Below the pieces are notes generated by a model. The model did not search any database and had not been told where the DNA came from. It was given only the letters and a program-made list of their open reading frames with translations. The position numbers and the translations under genes were made by a program. Positions 11,030 to 24,180 of a stretch of DNA of 64,000 nt are shown here, piece by piece; position 1 is the stretch's first letter; the number at the start of each line of letters is the position of its first letter. Source of the stretch: Manis javanica (taxonomy: Eukaryota; Chordata; Mammalia; Pholidota; Manidae); contig NC_133167.1 in the NCBI RefSeq assembly GCF_040802235.1, forward strand, positions 1,131,001-1,195,000. Direction: 5' to 3'.

Positions 11030-13270
11030 TCTGGGAACCCTCCCCCACAAGCAGCAGAACACACATTCTTTCCAAGTGCACTTTTGAACCGAGATTAGAC
11101 CATATGAAGGACTGTAAACTGACGCTTTGTAAGTTTAAAAAGATTCAAGGAATACAGAATTATGTTCCCTAACAAAAATGGAGTTAAAATAGAATCAATA
11201 GCAGAAGGATATCTGGAAAAGTCACAATAATTTGGGAACGAGAAAGCACATGTTTCAATGACCTGTGGTTCAAAGAGAAAATCAGAAAGGAAATCAGCAA
11301 ATTATTCGAGCTAAATAAAAAACAAAAATACACTGTGTCAAAACTTGTAGGATGCCTTTATAGCACTAAATGCTCTTTTAGAGGAAGGGCTCACACCGTT
11401 GACCTCAGCTTCCATCTTAAAAGACTAGAAAACAAAGAGGAACTGACCCAATGTTAGTAGCAGAAAGGGGAGAATCACGGTTAGAGTGAAAACCAATGAC
11501 ACAGAAAAAAAGGAAAAAATCTAGGAAATCCATGAAACCAAAAGCCAGTTCTTGGAGTAGATCAATAAAAGTGATAAATCCCTGGTCAGACTGATGAGAA
11601 AAAAAGGGAGAAGACACAAATCACCAATATCAGGAACTAGAGGTGACATCATGACAGATTCTACAGATATTAAAAAGGAATATTATGAACAAATTTATGC
11701 TAGTAAATCCTTAGATGAACCTTAGATGAAACACACAAATTCCTTGAAATTACCAAAGCTCATGCAAGCAGAAACACGTCTTAATAACCACATATCTATT
11801 AAATGAGTTGAATTTGCGGTTAAAAGCCTCCCCATCAATAAAACTCCAGGTCCGATTGGTTCACTGATGGGTTCAACCGAACATGAAAGGAAGAAATGAA
11901 ACCCCCCTCAAGCTCCTCCAGCACACCAAAGGGGGGCGCGCTTCCCAGCACCCAGGAAGCCACGTCCCCTTGCTGCCAAAGCCAGAGACGTTATGGGAAA
12001 ATGACAGGTCGTTGTCTCTTAACCAAACTTTATCCAGGCCGACCCGATGCTATAACAAAAAAAGTAATTCGGATGACTAACTGTAGCTTATACCAGGCCT
12101 GTTAGGTTGACTTAACACTCAAAAATTTATATTAAATGAAATGTTTTGTAAAAGATCATCTTAGTAGGTGCTAAAAATGCCTGTGACAAAACCCAACATC
12201 CATTCTTGATTAAAAAACAAAGCAAAACAAGCAGCCTCTGAGCAAATTACTAATAAAACAAAGTGTCCCAGCCTGGTGGAGGGCGCCAACGGGACGCAGA
12301 CGTCATCTCGAGCGGTGAGGGGCACAGAGAGAGGCCTGTGCTCACCGCCTCTGTTCAAGGCCCAGCGGTGCAGTACGTCAGAGGAGAAACTAAAGGGTCT
12401 AGATTGGGAAAGAACGTGAACTGCGCTTAGGTAACCTGATCGTCCACGTGAGAACCCCACGTGTGCACACACAAGTCCCCGGAGCTACCAGTGGAGTCTA
12501 GCACAGTTGCAGGGCGCCAGACCAACCTATCAAAATAAACTATTTTTATATCCTGGAAACACACAATTGGAAGTTGACATTTAAAGAATAGCATTTACAA
12601 TAGTACAAAAAACACAAAATATTTAGGAACAAATCTTTCGGGGGTACAAAACCTGTGCTCTGAAAACCATGGAAGTGACATTTCAAACTCATGGGCCAGA
12701 AGACTCGATGTGGTTGGAACACCAGCTCCCCACACTGTGATGGATATTGTCTGTGCATTCCCAGTCCGAAGCCCCAGGAGGGTCTTGAGGAAAATAACAA
12801 ATCGATCCTAACATCCATACGGATTGTAAAGGACCTAGAATAGCCAAAACAACTTTAAAAAGATGGACAAGTTGGAGGACTAACACAATCTGGTTTCAGA
12901 ACTTATTATAAAGCTTCAGTAACCAGGATGGTGTGATACTGGCACACAGACAGATTCAGTGAAACAGACCCACACATATATGGACAACTGACTCCACAAG
13001 GTGCAAAGACAATTCAGTGGTGAAAGGAAAGTTTTCAAAAGCAATCCCGGAACAATCGGGTAGCCACTTGGAAAAATATCTACACCCAGCAGTGGGGGAG
13101 GCAGGAAAGGTTGCAGGGTCACTAGCAGCCCCAGGTAACTTTTAGCAGTGACGGATATGGGCCATGTCTTGATTGTCATGACAGTTTTAGGAGTTACATA
13201 TGTATCAAAAATGATCAAGTTGTACCCTTTGCTTATGCGCAGTTCACTGTGTCAAAAATTGTCTTAAAGA
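11030..13270 (+). mobile_element. Old L1, sense: ORF2 and 3' end
   Basis: Starts within the endonuclease/linker region ('cacattctttccaagtgcac'), runs through the reverse-transcriptase region ('cataaaactccaggtccgat'-like text at 11830-11860; 'cccaacatccattcttgatt' at 12190), and ends in L1 3'-end wording ('ggagttacatatgtatcaaa', 'gcagttcactgtgtcaaaaa'). All frames are broken by many stops and shifts. It is an ancient, dead L1M-class copy. Confidence 0.8.
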
Positions 13271-13364
13271 CGTTATGTGGTCGGTCCTCATTTACCCTTT
13301 GACCTTGACTCCTTCAGCTGACCCTTGCACAGTCCTCCTGACCATGGAGGATGCTTCTGTTTCT

Positions 13365-13560
13365 TGGCCATGTACCTGCCCCAGGGCCTTTGCACACGCT
13401 GGTCCCTGTGCCTGGAATGCTTTTCTCCAGCACCTGCTTGGCTCACTCTCTCACCACCACAGCCCTCAGGTCCTGGCCCACATGTGACCACCCAGAGGCT
13501 TTCCCCAACCGCCCTATTTAGAATCAGCCCCCTCCCCTACCCCCAGTGCTCGCAGGCATG
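13365..13560 (+). mobile_element. L2 LINE fragment, sense
   Basis: Phrases 'gggcctttgcacacgctggt', 'ccctgtgcctggaatgctttt', 'ctcaggtcctggcccacatgtg' and 'ggctttccccaaccgcccta' occur in the order of the L2 3' region ('gcctttgcacatgctgttccctctgcctggaatgc ... ggccttccctgaccaccc'). No poly(A), as usual for L2. Confidence 0.75.
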
Positions 13561-13979
13561 GACGCCCTCACACTGCGTTCAGTCGCCTGCGCACACCGAC
13601 CCCGGGACGTGCCTTCACTCAGCAGGATGTTGTGCAGCTTCTGAGAAGGGGCCGCATGGGCTCACTCATATTGCTGTCCCCTCAGGCTTTATTCTAACAG
13701 CCTCTCCTGGGCTCTGCTGCCGGTTCTTGGTGGCCTCATCCCAAGGAGGCCTCTGGACATCCCACCACAGGCCAGACGCGTCTCCACCTGCAGCTCCCCC
13801 TCTGCGCCTGGCCCCCGAGCTCCCGGCCATGCCTCTTCCCCGAGTGATGGAGGAGTGGGCACCCCCCTTTTCCCCCCTCGTCCCTCGGCTCCCCAAACCT
13901 GATCCATCAGAAATGGAGGAGGTGAGGAGAAGTGGGAAGGGGCCAAATTACTATTATTTCCAACCCCACTGATTTTTTT

Positions 13980-14098
13980 AGAAAATTGAGGCAGGATTTT
14001 TTTTTTAAATTAAAATTGTTTTTTTATTTATAAGTAATATGATCAGGAAATAAAAGCGACTTGATTATGGTAAAAAAAAAAAAAGAAAATTGAGGCAG
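13980..14098 (+). mobile_element. Short retroposed 3' end (about 90 bp) with poly(A) and target-site duplications
   Basis: The 15-nt word agaaaattgaggcag occurs at 13980-13994 and again at 14084-14098. Between the copies lies an AT-rich insert that carries an AATAAA hexamer (14049-14054), then 17 nt later a run of A's (from 14072). Direct repeats, a poly(A) signal and an A-tail are the hallmarks of L1-machinery retroposition of an extremely 5'-truncated transcript. The source (mRNA or LINE tail) is not recognised. Confidence 0.8.
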
Positions 14099-16430
14099 AA
14101 AAGTTTAACAAGTCAGAAATTATTCTGGCTTATTGTGTTTTGAGTCAAACTGAACTCTGAACATTAGGAAGAAGTGAAATCTAAAGAAAAAGTTCCCACA
14201 ATTAGTAAAATCAGTTAAAATCCAGTCCCTTAATTTTTATTTCAACTCCAAGTTGAGTTAGTGCTAAAATGGAACCTTAAGACCTATGTCTCTGCGCATA
14301 GAAAGATGTCCAAGGCACAGCAGGTAAATCAAACAGGTCATAGAACAAATCCGGGGAGGATCTCAGAAATATCAAATAAACTACACATACGCAAAAGAGC
14401 ATGTTGACGCCTGTTAACGGGGCTTCGCCAGATGGGGCGGGAGGCAGACCGGCACTTTTTTACGTCAGACACTTCAGTGAAGTTTGAATATTGCTCCTTA
14501 AGCGTGCATTTATCCTCACTGAATGATACCTGATGACACCTGTGCTTGCATTTGGTTATTTTGGTGGGGGCGGGGGCAGGGGATGCACACAAAACGGAGG
14601 AAGGAAGCATTTGTCATTATTCTGGGCATTCTAAATATTTCAAGTAGGCTACTTAAGAAGTTAAAGAACTAGAAAATTCTTAGTGTTTTTCCCTTCAGTG
14701 ACGTGGGCTTCCCTTCAGGCTTGGGGATCGGGAGGGAGCAGGCGATGTGCTCTGTCTTCACTTTAGGAAGCCTTTTATTTCTGTCCTGTGTGACAAATTC
14801 ATCAATAATCTGAGAAAATAAAATGTTGGACACAACTTTGCGATTGGACTGCCGCCTCACCACTGTGGCGTGGAGGTCAAGGGTACGAGGCTCCGCCTCC
14901 ACCATGGTCGGCTGTGTGATGTGAAGCCTCTTGTTTTTGTGTCTAGCACCTCTTTGTTATTTTGGAATGCTTGAAAATATGTATTGCGGTCATCCCAGTT
15001 TCCCCTAAACCTCCCATTTGATATGCATTCTCTTCCTCCTGGCAAATGCCAGGGGACAAGTGTGTGGATCAAAGTTAAGCCTGGGATCAGAAAGAAAGCC
15101 TGTTTTCTCCCCACTGAGAGCCCAGCAGGGAAGGGTGAGGGTGCCAGAGATGGTGGAGGGCACCTCTCTGCGTCTGTGGCAGGAACGCTTCGTTAGTGGA
15201 AGCTGCCCCTGTAGGTGCAGCCTGCCCCAGGGGGCAGAGGGCACGAGGCCGTGGACTGTGCTGTGGCGGGAACTTCTGGGAACCCCATGAACCTAAACAC
15301 TTCCATGGCGGTGGGGGGTGGCGGCGCCTGAAATCTGCCACAGAAGCCTCCCTGGGCAACAATAAAACGCTGTCCCAGAAGGCCTAGAACTCAGCTGCCA
15401 AAGCCTGATCAGCCTGTTTCCTGGAGCCATGGGTGCCCAGGGAGTAGTTTGAAGCCATGGGCACTGCTCCACCACGACACCTGCAGGAATGTGGCCCGTG
15501 TGGGACAGCCGTGGGAACTGCTCGGCACCCTGGGGCCAGCCGGGCTCCACGGGCAGGGCTGGAGGTGGGGGCAGGGCGGGCTCACCCTTCCGAGGTTCCA
15601 GAACCTGAAGGACCTCAGGTTTCTGGCCCAGCCCACTGTCTGCCTGCCTTCCTGTTAATGCTCAAAAAACAGTTCAACAGCAATGGTTGGCTCCCCTGTT
15701 TGTAAAATGAAGTCAGTCCCCCAGCTGGCACACTCAGGTTTCTGGCCTCACGGCTGTCCCTGGGACCCCCTGCCCTCAGTTCCTGGTTTGCTGGCAGGTG
15801 TCAAATGCTACCTGCTCCTGCTGACCAGAAACACCCCTTTACTCAAACCTACCTCTCCGTGTGTCGCACCCTTGCATGATTCCCTTGCCTTGGCTGTGCG
15901 TGGAGCTCAGCCCACACAGGGTGGCAGAGCCGACGGGGTCACTGATCCTTTGACTGTGGGCATGGAAGACTCAGGTCTCAGCAGACCGGGGTGAGAGTCT
16001 CCCACTGGGCCTTGAAGCAGCTGCTGTGGACCCTTCAGCCACAGGAAATGAATTATGCCAACAACCTACATGAGGTGGAAGGAAATCCTTCCCTAGTCAG
16101 GCCTCCAGATGAGAACACAGCCTGGCTGATACGTGGTGAGGCCTGATGAGACCTGAGCAGAGAATGCAGCCAGGCTGGGGCTGGATCGGTGACCCACAGG
16201 CATGGTGAGTGGGGTCTCCTTGAGCTGCTGCATTTGTGGTGATTCATTAGGCTGCCGAGAAAACCAGTGGGGGCCACCCACCCATCGGGCTGTTAGTGCT
16301 CAGACCCCCAGGAGCACAACCCCCGCATCAGTGTCCCCAGTGCTGGGCACACAGGGGAACTTCAGTGAGGTCCTCACCAACCAACATGCTGCATGAGGCA
16401 GACCCTGGCAGAAGGGTACAGCACGGTGGT
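14099..16430. other. Intergenic DNA, moderate then high GC, no gene recognised
   Basis: 14100-15000 is of ordinary composition and non-repetitive by eye. A 78-codon minus frame at 14669-14905 has balanced composition but no recognised family. 15000-16430 is GC-rich. Around 16305-16365 the words 'gtccccagtgctgggcacac' and 'cttcagtgaggt' hint at an L2 3' end. No splice-supported exon seen. Confidence 0.45.
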
Positions 16431-16679
16431 GGTGGGGGGCACAAAGTAATACACATTTAAGATGCAAAGAGATGGCAGAAGATTCAGCACGGATGATGCC
16501 AGCAATAGGAGAATGGCCTCATCGTCCTCAGATGAAAGTTTTCATCTGAAAGAGAACTCATGTCTGATTCTATGGCCCTCAGACCTCAGAACACCCCCCG
16601 GGTCTCCATGAAGGCAAGTGGGGTCGAGCAGCTGAGTGTGGAACGCACAGGACACACGCCTGCCGCGGGTTCCCTTTGT

Positions 16680-17100
16680 GGAGTGATTTAGTATTTCATG
16701 CCCAATTAATAGCATAGTTTTCTTTTAAAAACCCAAGTGAAGCACCGGTATTTGATTCACACGGCACAGTTAAAGAAATTACTACCCAAAACCAGGCCAG
16801 GAACCAAAAGGCAATTTGATCATAGTTGAGTCTTTCATCTTTTAACCAAAACTGAGTGCATGAAAATATGTGAATAACGGAATCACCTTTTTCACAATTA
16901 ACTTGGTCATATAAACACCTTCTGCATCAGGCTTAAAAATCAAATTCTCAATTGACTCGATAATGTTGACTTAATAAAGCAGCAAAATACATCTCAATTT
17001 AATAAACAGCCCTGGAATCACATCGTTAACCACTCGCCACCTGAGACTAAAGAAAACTAAGCATTCAGCCTCTTCAGAAAATCTAATCTCCCAGCATTTC
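16680..17100. promoter_or_regulatory. AT-rich unique island, candidate conserved non-coding element
   Basis: About 420 bp of AT-rich, non-repetitive sequence within a GC-rich domain. It holds several homeodomain-type TAAT cores (cccaattaatagc, acaattaac) and 'gataatgttgacttaataaag'. No long frame and no transposon wording. A regulatory role is inferred from composition and context only. Confidence 0.35.
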
Positions 17101-20100
17101 TACTCGGAGCAGATAAAAATCCACGGCTCCCAGCAGGCACGGCTCCCAGCAGCGCCTGGCACAGAGGCAGCTTGTCTGCGTGGCTGCTGCCTACGGGCTC
17201 CTCTGGGAATCAGAGCTGGATTCCGGGGAGGGTGGAATGTCCTGCACATGAGACGAAGGTGTGGCTGGGGGTGTCCGGGCTGACCCTACTGGTCTCTCAC
17301 CTGCTCGGCGAGTTCAAATCCCAAATCCCAGGTGCCCAGGGCCTCAGGACACCATATGGTGTCCCACCTGGCCAGTGCACTTTTTGAAGTAAAAGAGGGA
17401 CGCTTAATAGTCATGCCAGGGCCACGGACACTCACAGGCTGCCTTGGGAGTCGGGGTGCACAGTCACCATTCCCATGCCGATGAAGGGCGTGCACCCCGT
17501 GTCCTCCCTGTGCCCGCCAGTCACACCGGCTCCTGGCAGGCGCTGGGCTCGAGCTGGAGCAGAGGCGGAGGAAGGCAGAGTGAGTGGAGACCCCCCTACG
17601 GTCAGCCCTGGTCCCTGTACTTGCCAGGCAGGGGCCCCCAGGCTGATGTTTCCTTGATCGCAAGACAGAGCCCCGAGTTTCCAGGCCGCCCTGCCAAACA
17701 CCTGTGTTTACAGGTGGGCATTCCAGGCCAGACTCTAGATGAGGGGGCCTCAGGCTCTGGGACAGTGTTGGTGACCCAGCTCCCAGGCAGGATGACCCGG
17801 GTCCTCTGACACCGATGCTGGGTGGGCTCGTGACCAGGGAGCATGCGAGTCTCTCCAGGGTGTGAAGTGACCTAGGAGATCAGCCACGTTTGAGCCTGGA
17901 GGTCATGTGGGGTCACCACCAGCAGGTCTGGTCACAGCCGTGTCCTAAGGCCAGACACCAAGCTCGGGGTGGGGCGGTGGGCCTCAGGAGGAGAGAGAGC
18001 AGACACTGGAGAGGGGAGGACGGGGGGCGGGCGGCAGCCTCTGGTAGCCTTCCAGGGCCCCCCGCGGGCTGAGTCCTGCTACAGGTTCCTGCGGCCCTCC
18101 GGAGGCTCTGGCTGCCTTCAGTGGCTGTCCTGGCACCCACGCTCCTCTGAGGGTCTCTCACTCTTGCAGGTAGCACCCAGTTCCTCTTTGTCCTGCTGCA
18201 GACTGCTGTTTCTAAGGGGCACACAGCACGCTAGGCCTCTCTGATCCTCCCACCTGGGTGCAGGTGAGGGCAGGCAGCCTGCCCGAGTCCCGTCACTGAC
18301 ACACGGAGGAGCCAGAACTCCGACTCGGACTCGGGCCACGTGCTCCAGGGAGCCCATGCCCCTCCACGCGTGACTCTGCCCTGCCAGCCCGCCCTTGACA
18401 GACCCCAGCAGGGTCAGCTTCCAGGGTGCCCCACGCTGGGCCACGGACTCTCGGGGCCCCGCCTGCCACGTGGACCACGCCCGGGAGCCCACACTGGGAG
18501 AGGCTGTGTCCCAGCCTCTGCTGGCTGGTGCGGTCTGAGGTCAAAGCCGCACACTGAGAAAGCAGGAGATGCTCCCTGGGATTTAGGGGCACTAGTTCTG
18601 AAGCGCTGATTCGAGGCCTCATTGATCTCATGCCCATTGATTGGAATCTGGCTTCCTGAAGAGATGTGTACCCGAGACACCCCCTAGGGTGACCTGGCAG
18701 GGAGCAGCCCCTTCCACAGACCCTCCCTCCTGCAGATTTATGGCATCTGCTACCCACCGGCCTGGGGCAAGGAAAACAGCTTCACGGTGACAGCATTTGT
18801 CGCACTTGGGGCAGCTGGGGGGTCGTTCCCTCAAGTCCACACTGCCCATTGGCGGCCCTGGATTGCAGGGCTGAGCTCTAAAATGCATGCCCGGTGCAGA
18901 GGGCATCACAGATGGCTCCTGGTGGAGCAGGATGGCTCAGCCAGGGCAGCCAAGGCCCCTGGAGTGCCAGGCCAGCCCCTGGCCACAGGTGGGACACAGC
19001 AGTCCCTGAAACTGGCCCCTCACCAACCCTCCATGCCTCCCACCCTGGTGTTGGGGCTCAGCCTGCTTGCCGATCCCACTTGGTGGCCACCACCCTCCCC
19101 GTGCCTGCCCAGGGAGCTGCCCGGAGTCCTGTAGTAGACATGGGCTTGGATGAAGGTTGGGTGCAGGCTGTGCCCCAGCCGTGCCCTCAGAACAAGATGC
19201 GCAGTGGTGAGGACGGTCCCACAGGAGCCACCCCATCAGGACACTAATGTTGGGTCACTACTGCCACTCGAACCTCTGACTGTTAAACTTGCTGCCATCC
19301 CCAAATGTCCCTACAGCCAAAACCATGTGTCCATTCAGCTGTCAGGCCTCCTGAGCCTCCTTCCACCAGGCAGGGCTTCCCATTGTCCCTTGGCTGTGCT
19401 GACCTCTCTCCAGGCCTGCAGGCAGGTCATTTTGTGGCCTGTGGATGTTCCCCCCTGGACCTCGAATCCAGGTGCCCGCACGGGGGCAGGCATCTCACAG
19501 TGGGACCCGGCCTTCCTGCTGTGTCCTGTCCACTGGCACATGGTGCTGGGTGCCCGTCGCTGATGGGATTCACCTTGATCGCCTAAGTTGGTGTCCACAG
19601 GCTTCTAAACTGTAGTTACTGTGTTATTACGTAACTGTAAAGTGTCATGTAATTAACACACATTTTGCGGAGGTTTTTTGAAACTGTGTGGGCATCCATC
19701 TGTCATCAGACTTACCGTGAGCTCACCTATTCAGGTCCGTGTGACTCGGTTTCCTGCCTCTCCACGACCCTCACCCACGGCTGCTCACTTGGGTGCCGAG
19801 CGCTTCCAGGCTTGGCCGGGTGGCCAGGGCCGGCTTCACGGAGGAGAAGGCTTGAGTCGCCTCTTGAAGAAGAAGCGCCTTCTGGGCCGAGTCCCCCTCA
19901 GCCAGCTCGGAGAATGCTGCACGCCTGAGGGGGGTACAGCCCCTAAACGCAGGGGCTCCCCCGGGCACAGGAGGGGCATCGATCTCCCGAGACTGCTACA
20001 CACAGGCGGGGGGCTGAGAGCGACCAGAAAACATTCTCCTGCAGTTCTGAGGCCAGAGTCCAAGGCCGACGTGTTGGAAAGACCCTGCTCCCCCCGGAGG

Positions 20101-21370
20101 CTCTGGGGCGGGTCCTTCCACCTCTCCCACCTTCAGATGGCGCCGGGCATCCTGTGGCATGTGGCCACATGTCTCCAACCTGCCTCCGTCTCCACATGGA
20201 CCTCCCTCTGGGTATCCTTGTCTAAATGTCCTTCTTCTTGAAAGGACAGCAGTCATATTGCATTGGCCCCCCCCCATCTCCTGGTAGCCCCATCTTACCC
20301 TGACTAATTACATCTGTAATGACCCTATTCCCAAAATAAAGCCCTGGACTAGGAGCTGCGGAGCTGGGGTCCAGCGTATCATGCTGGGGACACCACTCAA
20401 CCCTAAGCGGGAGGCGCTGTCTTCTGCCCCATGCTCGACCCTTTGTTCCTGCAGAGGCCTCTGGGGCACGGTCACTCACGGGTCGGGCAGGTGCTTGGTC
20501 TGGCAGCAGAACGAGGCTCAGCATCCCGCCCTCTGCACCAGGGCCTGCACAGGGCCTTACCCTCCAAGGCTGACCTCCTCCCTTAAAAATCCTGCTGTCC
20601 TGACCCCAGGCCCTTTCCTCTGCTGCCCCTTCCCACAGCTGTGCCCAGAAGGCTCTGCCTCTGTGGCTCTGACCTGCAGTGGCCATCTCCGCAGACCCCC
20701 TCCTGTCTCTGGCGTCCACTCCCTCTCTGCTCTGAGGCTCTTCCAGGGCCCAGCCTCGGCCCTCACCAGCCCCGATGACCCCACCCCCATTCCTGGTTCT
20801 GCGGGTGACCACCTGTGACTCACATCAAAACTGCTGCGTACAGCCCCGGGGTGGGCCGAGGGTGCTGACGGCAGCTGGGCATGGAACCTCCTGCCATGGG
20901 TGACCCCGGCCCCAGGCCCCCTTCTCCAGCCCTGCCTGGTGACTCCAGGAGGAAAGCCAGTCTCAGGCTTCATCAAGAATGAGGCCATCAGTCACCATGC
21001 CACCCGCTAGGCAATTCACCAGAAATCAATTCCCTGAAAGCCAGTTTGCTGAGGCCCAGTGAGCCATCTCCGAAGGCCACCCAAGACCCCCGCGGGAGGC
21101 AGGACACCTGTCAAAGGGGGACAAAGAGCAGCGAGGAGCGCAGGAGGGGGCTGCACACAGCATGTAGGTGGGAAGCAGCTCTGTCACCCTGAGCTGGGGC
21201 TGGGGGCTGGCTCGCGGGGCAGTGCCTGGGTCCCTCTGCCTGGCTCAGTGGGGCCCTTGACTTGCTCTGTGCCTGAGGACAGGGCCCAGTGACGAGGACA
21301 CTCCGGTGTCACTACACAGAAGAATCAACTGATGCAGGGAGGCTGGGCTCTTCTTGAGGGGACAGGCGGG
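17101..21370. other. GC-rich intergenic DNA, no gene recognised
   Basis: Many frames of 80-190 codons run on both strands simultaneously with proline/glycine/serine-rich content, the expected behaviour of GC-rich non-coding DNA. A short AT-rich patch at 19600-19665 (gtaattaacac) is the only compositional break. Confidence 0.5.
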
Positions 21371-21372
21371 AC

Positions 21373-21373
<1 letters not shown>

Positions 21374-21422
<49 letters not shown>

Positions 21423-21592
21423 CATAGGTATGTACATAGGTGTGTACATGAGTATGTCTGCTCAAGAGCGTGTGTGCGAATATATGCACAAGTGTGTGTA
21501 AGTGCAGTCATGAATTTGAGCATGTGTGTACACATGTGTTCGCGTGTGTGCATTTGTGTGTGTGTATGTGATTGTGTGTGCAAGTACACACA
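21374..21592. repeat. (TG)n microsatellite with long degenerate TG-rich tail
   Basis: A pure GT run of about 22 units (21374-21418) is followed by about 170 bp of imperfect TG/TATG/TGTACA sequence ending near 21592. Alternating purine-pyrimidine DNA of this length is Z-DNA prone and is expected to be polymorphic. Confidence 0.95.
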
Positions 21593-24180
21593 CACTCTAG
21601 GCAAGGACAGTGGGGGGCAGGCTGATTCCCTGCAGCACACTTCCAGCCTTGGCCATTGAGGACCCTCCTTTCCCTGCGCACCTGAACCTTGCTCCAGAAG
21701 ATTCTATCATCTGAGGATACATTGGTGGCTGGTTCCGTGGGTCCTCCCCTGATCCTCCAGAGCCTGCCCACGTGCTCGGCCCATAGGTATGGCTGCTGCA
21801 GGCTCACCCTTCCCGTCAAAGAGGAAGAAATGTCCCCTGCCCTGGCTGAGCACACATGCAACGTCTCTGTTGCCCCCCGTGGCCCAGGCGCTGAAGTCCT
21901 ACTTCTGGTGTACTTGTGGCACCCTGAGGCTCTGTCTCCTAAGAAGCCTGGACTCTGCAGTCACTCCAATGTGAGGGACACCTCGTGTGCCCTGGGGTCA
22001 GCGTGCCCATCTCAAGGGGGCCCAGAGCGCCAGCCCTGGTGCTCAGACTGCCCCCCCTTTCCTCCTGCCTGCCTGCGGCCTTGTCCTCACTGTGGTCCAT
22101 CACTCACTCCACACTGCCGTGGGCAAGCCAGGCCCGGGCCTGTTCCCACAGGGCTGACCTTTTGGGGGCAGACAGTGGCCAAACCCCCTGGAGGAACAGT
22201 GTAAAGAGAGGCTGAGCAGCGCAGAAGGTGAGGATGAAGACAGACAGCACCCAGCTGCCTGCAGGGGCCGCCTTGGCCAGAGGAGGCAGGTGTGGGCAGC
22301 CACCCTGGGCCGGGGGACGGCTGGCAAAGCTGGAGGGTGGCAAGGACGTGTGGCCACGCAACCTGAGGTCACCAGTCATAACCAGTTTTATTGCCAAGGG
22401 ACCTGTGCACATTTATGGGTCCTAGCGCCCCAGCAGCCGCAAACAAGCCCTGACAGGCAGAAGCACGTATTCATGAGGCGGGAGATGCCACTGTGGTTTC
22501 TGCAGACTGGCAGCCAGGCCCTCCCGAGCCGGGGTGCCCCTGAGGTCATGGATGCCCACTGCATGTGAACTGAGCAAAAGACGGCATGACTTCAATAGAA
22601 ATGCAACGTGTGATAAACAATTTCTTACCAAAAAAGTCACAAATTAGACCAAAGTACTTTACAGCATTTACTACAGACACCATGAAAACTGCCTTCACTG
22701 ACGCTCTTCCTGTGTGCACTGAGCCTTGGGGTGTTTTCAGGCACAACGGGGCTCCTGGTGCAGATGCACACAGATTAGTGTCTCCAAATAACCCCCAGCA
22801 CGTGCCACCAGCCTCCCCAAGACCCCATGGTGGCCCCGAAACCCTGGTCGGTTTTGGGGTCCTGGGCCATCCACCCCCTGACCCCTGGACCAGACACATG
22901 GTCAGTTCTGTGCTTGAGAGACTGGTGGGTCTGGTGAGCCTGGGAGGCACCGAGGGAGGGGAGAGGCAGGCAGGGCAGAGGTTTGGGGTTCTATCCCAGA
23001 CCCTCACGTGTGGAGAGATTCAGGGTGAGGATGGGTGTTTGTCAGATTGGTGGGAGGCACTAGGGGAAAGCGAGGTGCTCTCCAGGCTACAGGCTCTGTG
23101 TGGGGTTGGGGCAGGAGGGACAAGAGCCACTGGATTTGCAGGACATTCTGGAGGCCGACTCCGGGACTCAGCATAAGTGCCTCTCCTAAGACACCTGCAC
23201 TGGGGTCCCCAGGGTGGATCATGTGACGTGTGGCCTGACCAGTGACCCCACGGCACCTTGTGCACCCTCTCTCGTCTGCAGCCGCCAGACTGACTGGGCT
23301 GATGTGTGGGGTAGGCCAGGTGCGGTGCTGGGACGGCCGTGTGCCCATGGAGCTTCAGACAGGGGCCCCTGCCTTTGGAGTCCCATGATGAGTTTGCTCC
23401 GTGTGTCTGTCCTGTGGACCCAAGGCCTCTACAGCTCTATCCTGCCCTCTCCCAGTGGAGAAGGAAGTGGGTGGCGGGTGTCTGAGCACCGAGTGCACCA
23501 GTCAGTGGCCTGCGGGCTGGGAACCAGGAATGCCGGAGCTGACATGCAGTCCAAGTCCCCAGCCTGAGAAGCAGGTGACTGGTGACCGAGGGCGGAGCCG
23601 GGGGCTGCCCCAGCCAGCAGGGTGCAGATGCTCCTGGGTGCACCTTCCTGCTCTGGGGGCCCCCACGGAGGGCATGCCACCCCCACCTGCGTTACTCAGC
23701 CCAGCTATCTCCTCTGAGGCATGCCCACTGAGGCACACCCAGGCACGCCCAGAGGCGATGTTTGCCTGCTCCCCTCCTCCCTGGCCCAGTCAGGACCGCC
23801 CAGAAATGAACCCTGACACGCGGTCTGTGGTTGGAGAGGGCTTGCGTTTTGCCAGCCCAGAGGTGGGGATGGAATCCTCCACTTGGAACGGTTTTCCGGA
23901 GCAGCTTCCGGCTGTATGCGCGTCCAGCTCCTCCACCCACACTTACTTCTGGTACCAGGCGCCATGTGGAGACTTCATAATGGGACGTGACCTCTGGTCC
24001 TGGCCCCTGTGTCACTGGCCCAGGAGAGCAGTGTACTGGGGGTGGGACTATTCCTTCAAGGTCATCTCTATCCCAGGGCAATGAGTGATGCCGTACCTCT
24101 GCCCGTAAGTGGCTGTAGACCCCATAAAGTGTCCTGAGAACCCATGCAGGAGGTCCCCTGCACAGTCCCCAAGCCCCACA
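21593..24180. other. Mostly GC-rich intergenic DNA, no gene recognised
   Basis: No coding exon with recognisable product. The only compositional break is the small AT-rich island near 22575-22700. Confidence 0.5.
22575..22700. promoter_or_regulatory. Small AT-rich island, candidate conserved element
   Basis: About 125 bp of A+T-rich non-repetitive sequence ('gaaatgcaacgtgtgataaac', 'ccaaagtactttacagc') inside GC-rich DNA. It resembles a conserved non-coding element by composition only. Confidence 0.25.

Noticed and set aside
12060-12120. tRNA- or mitochondrial-like text ('aactgtagcttataccaggc')
   Set aside because: The passage is the mutated L1 ORF2 phrase 'aaccatagtttataccagg...ttgatttaacattc' in its normal place within the surrounding L1.
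14669-14905. 78-codon minus-strand frame with balanced composition (contains KVVSNILFSQIIDEF)
   Set aside because: It looked more protein-like than its neighbours, but I recognise no family and see no exon signals. A translated search against mammalian proteins would decide; a hit with conserved reading frame would revive it.
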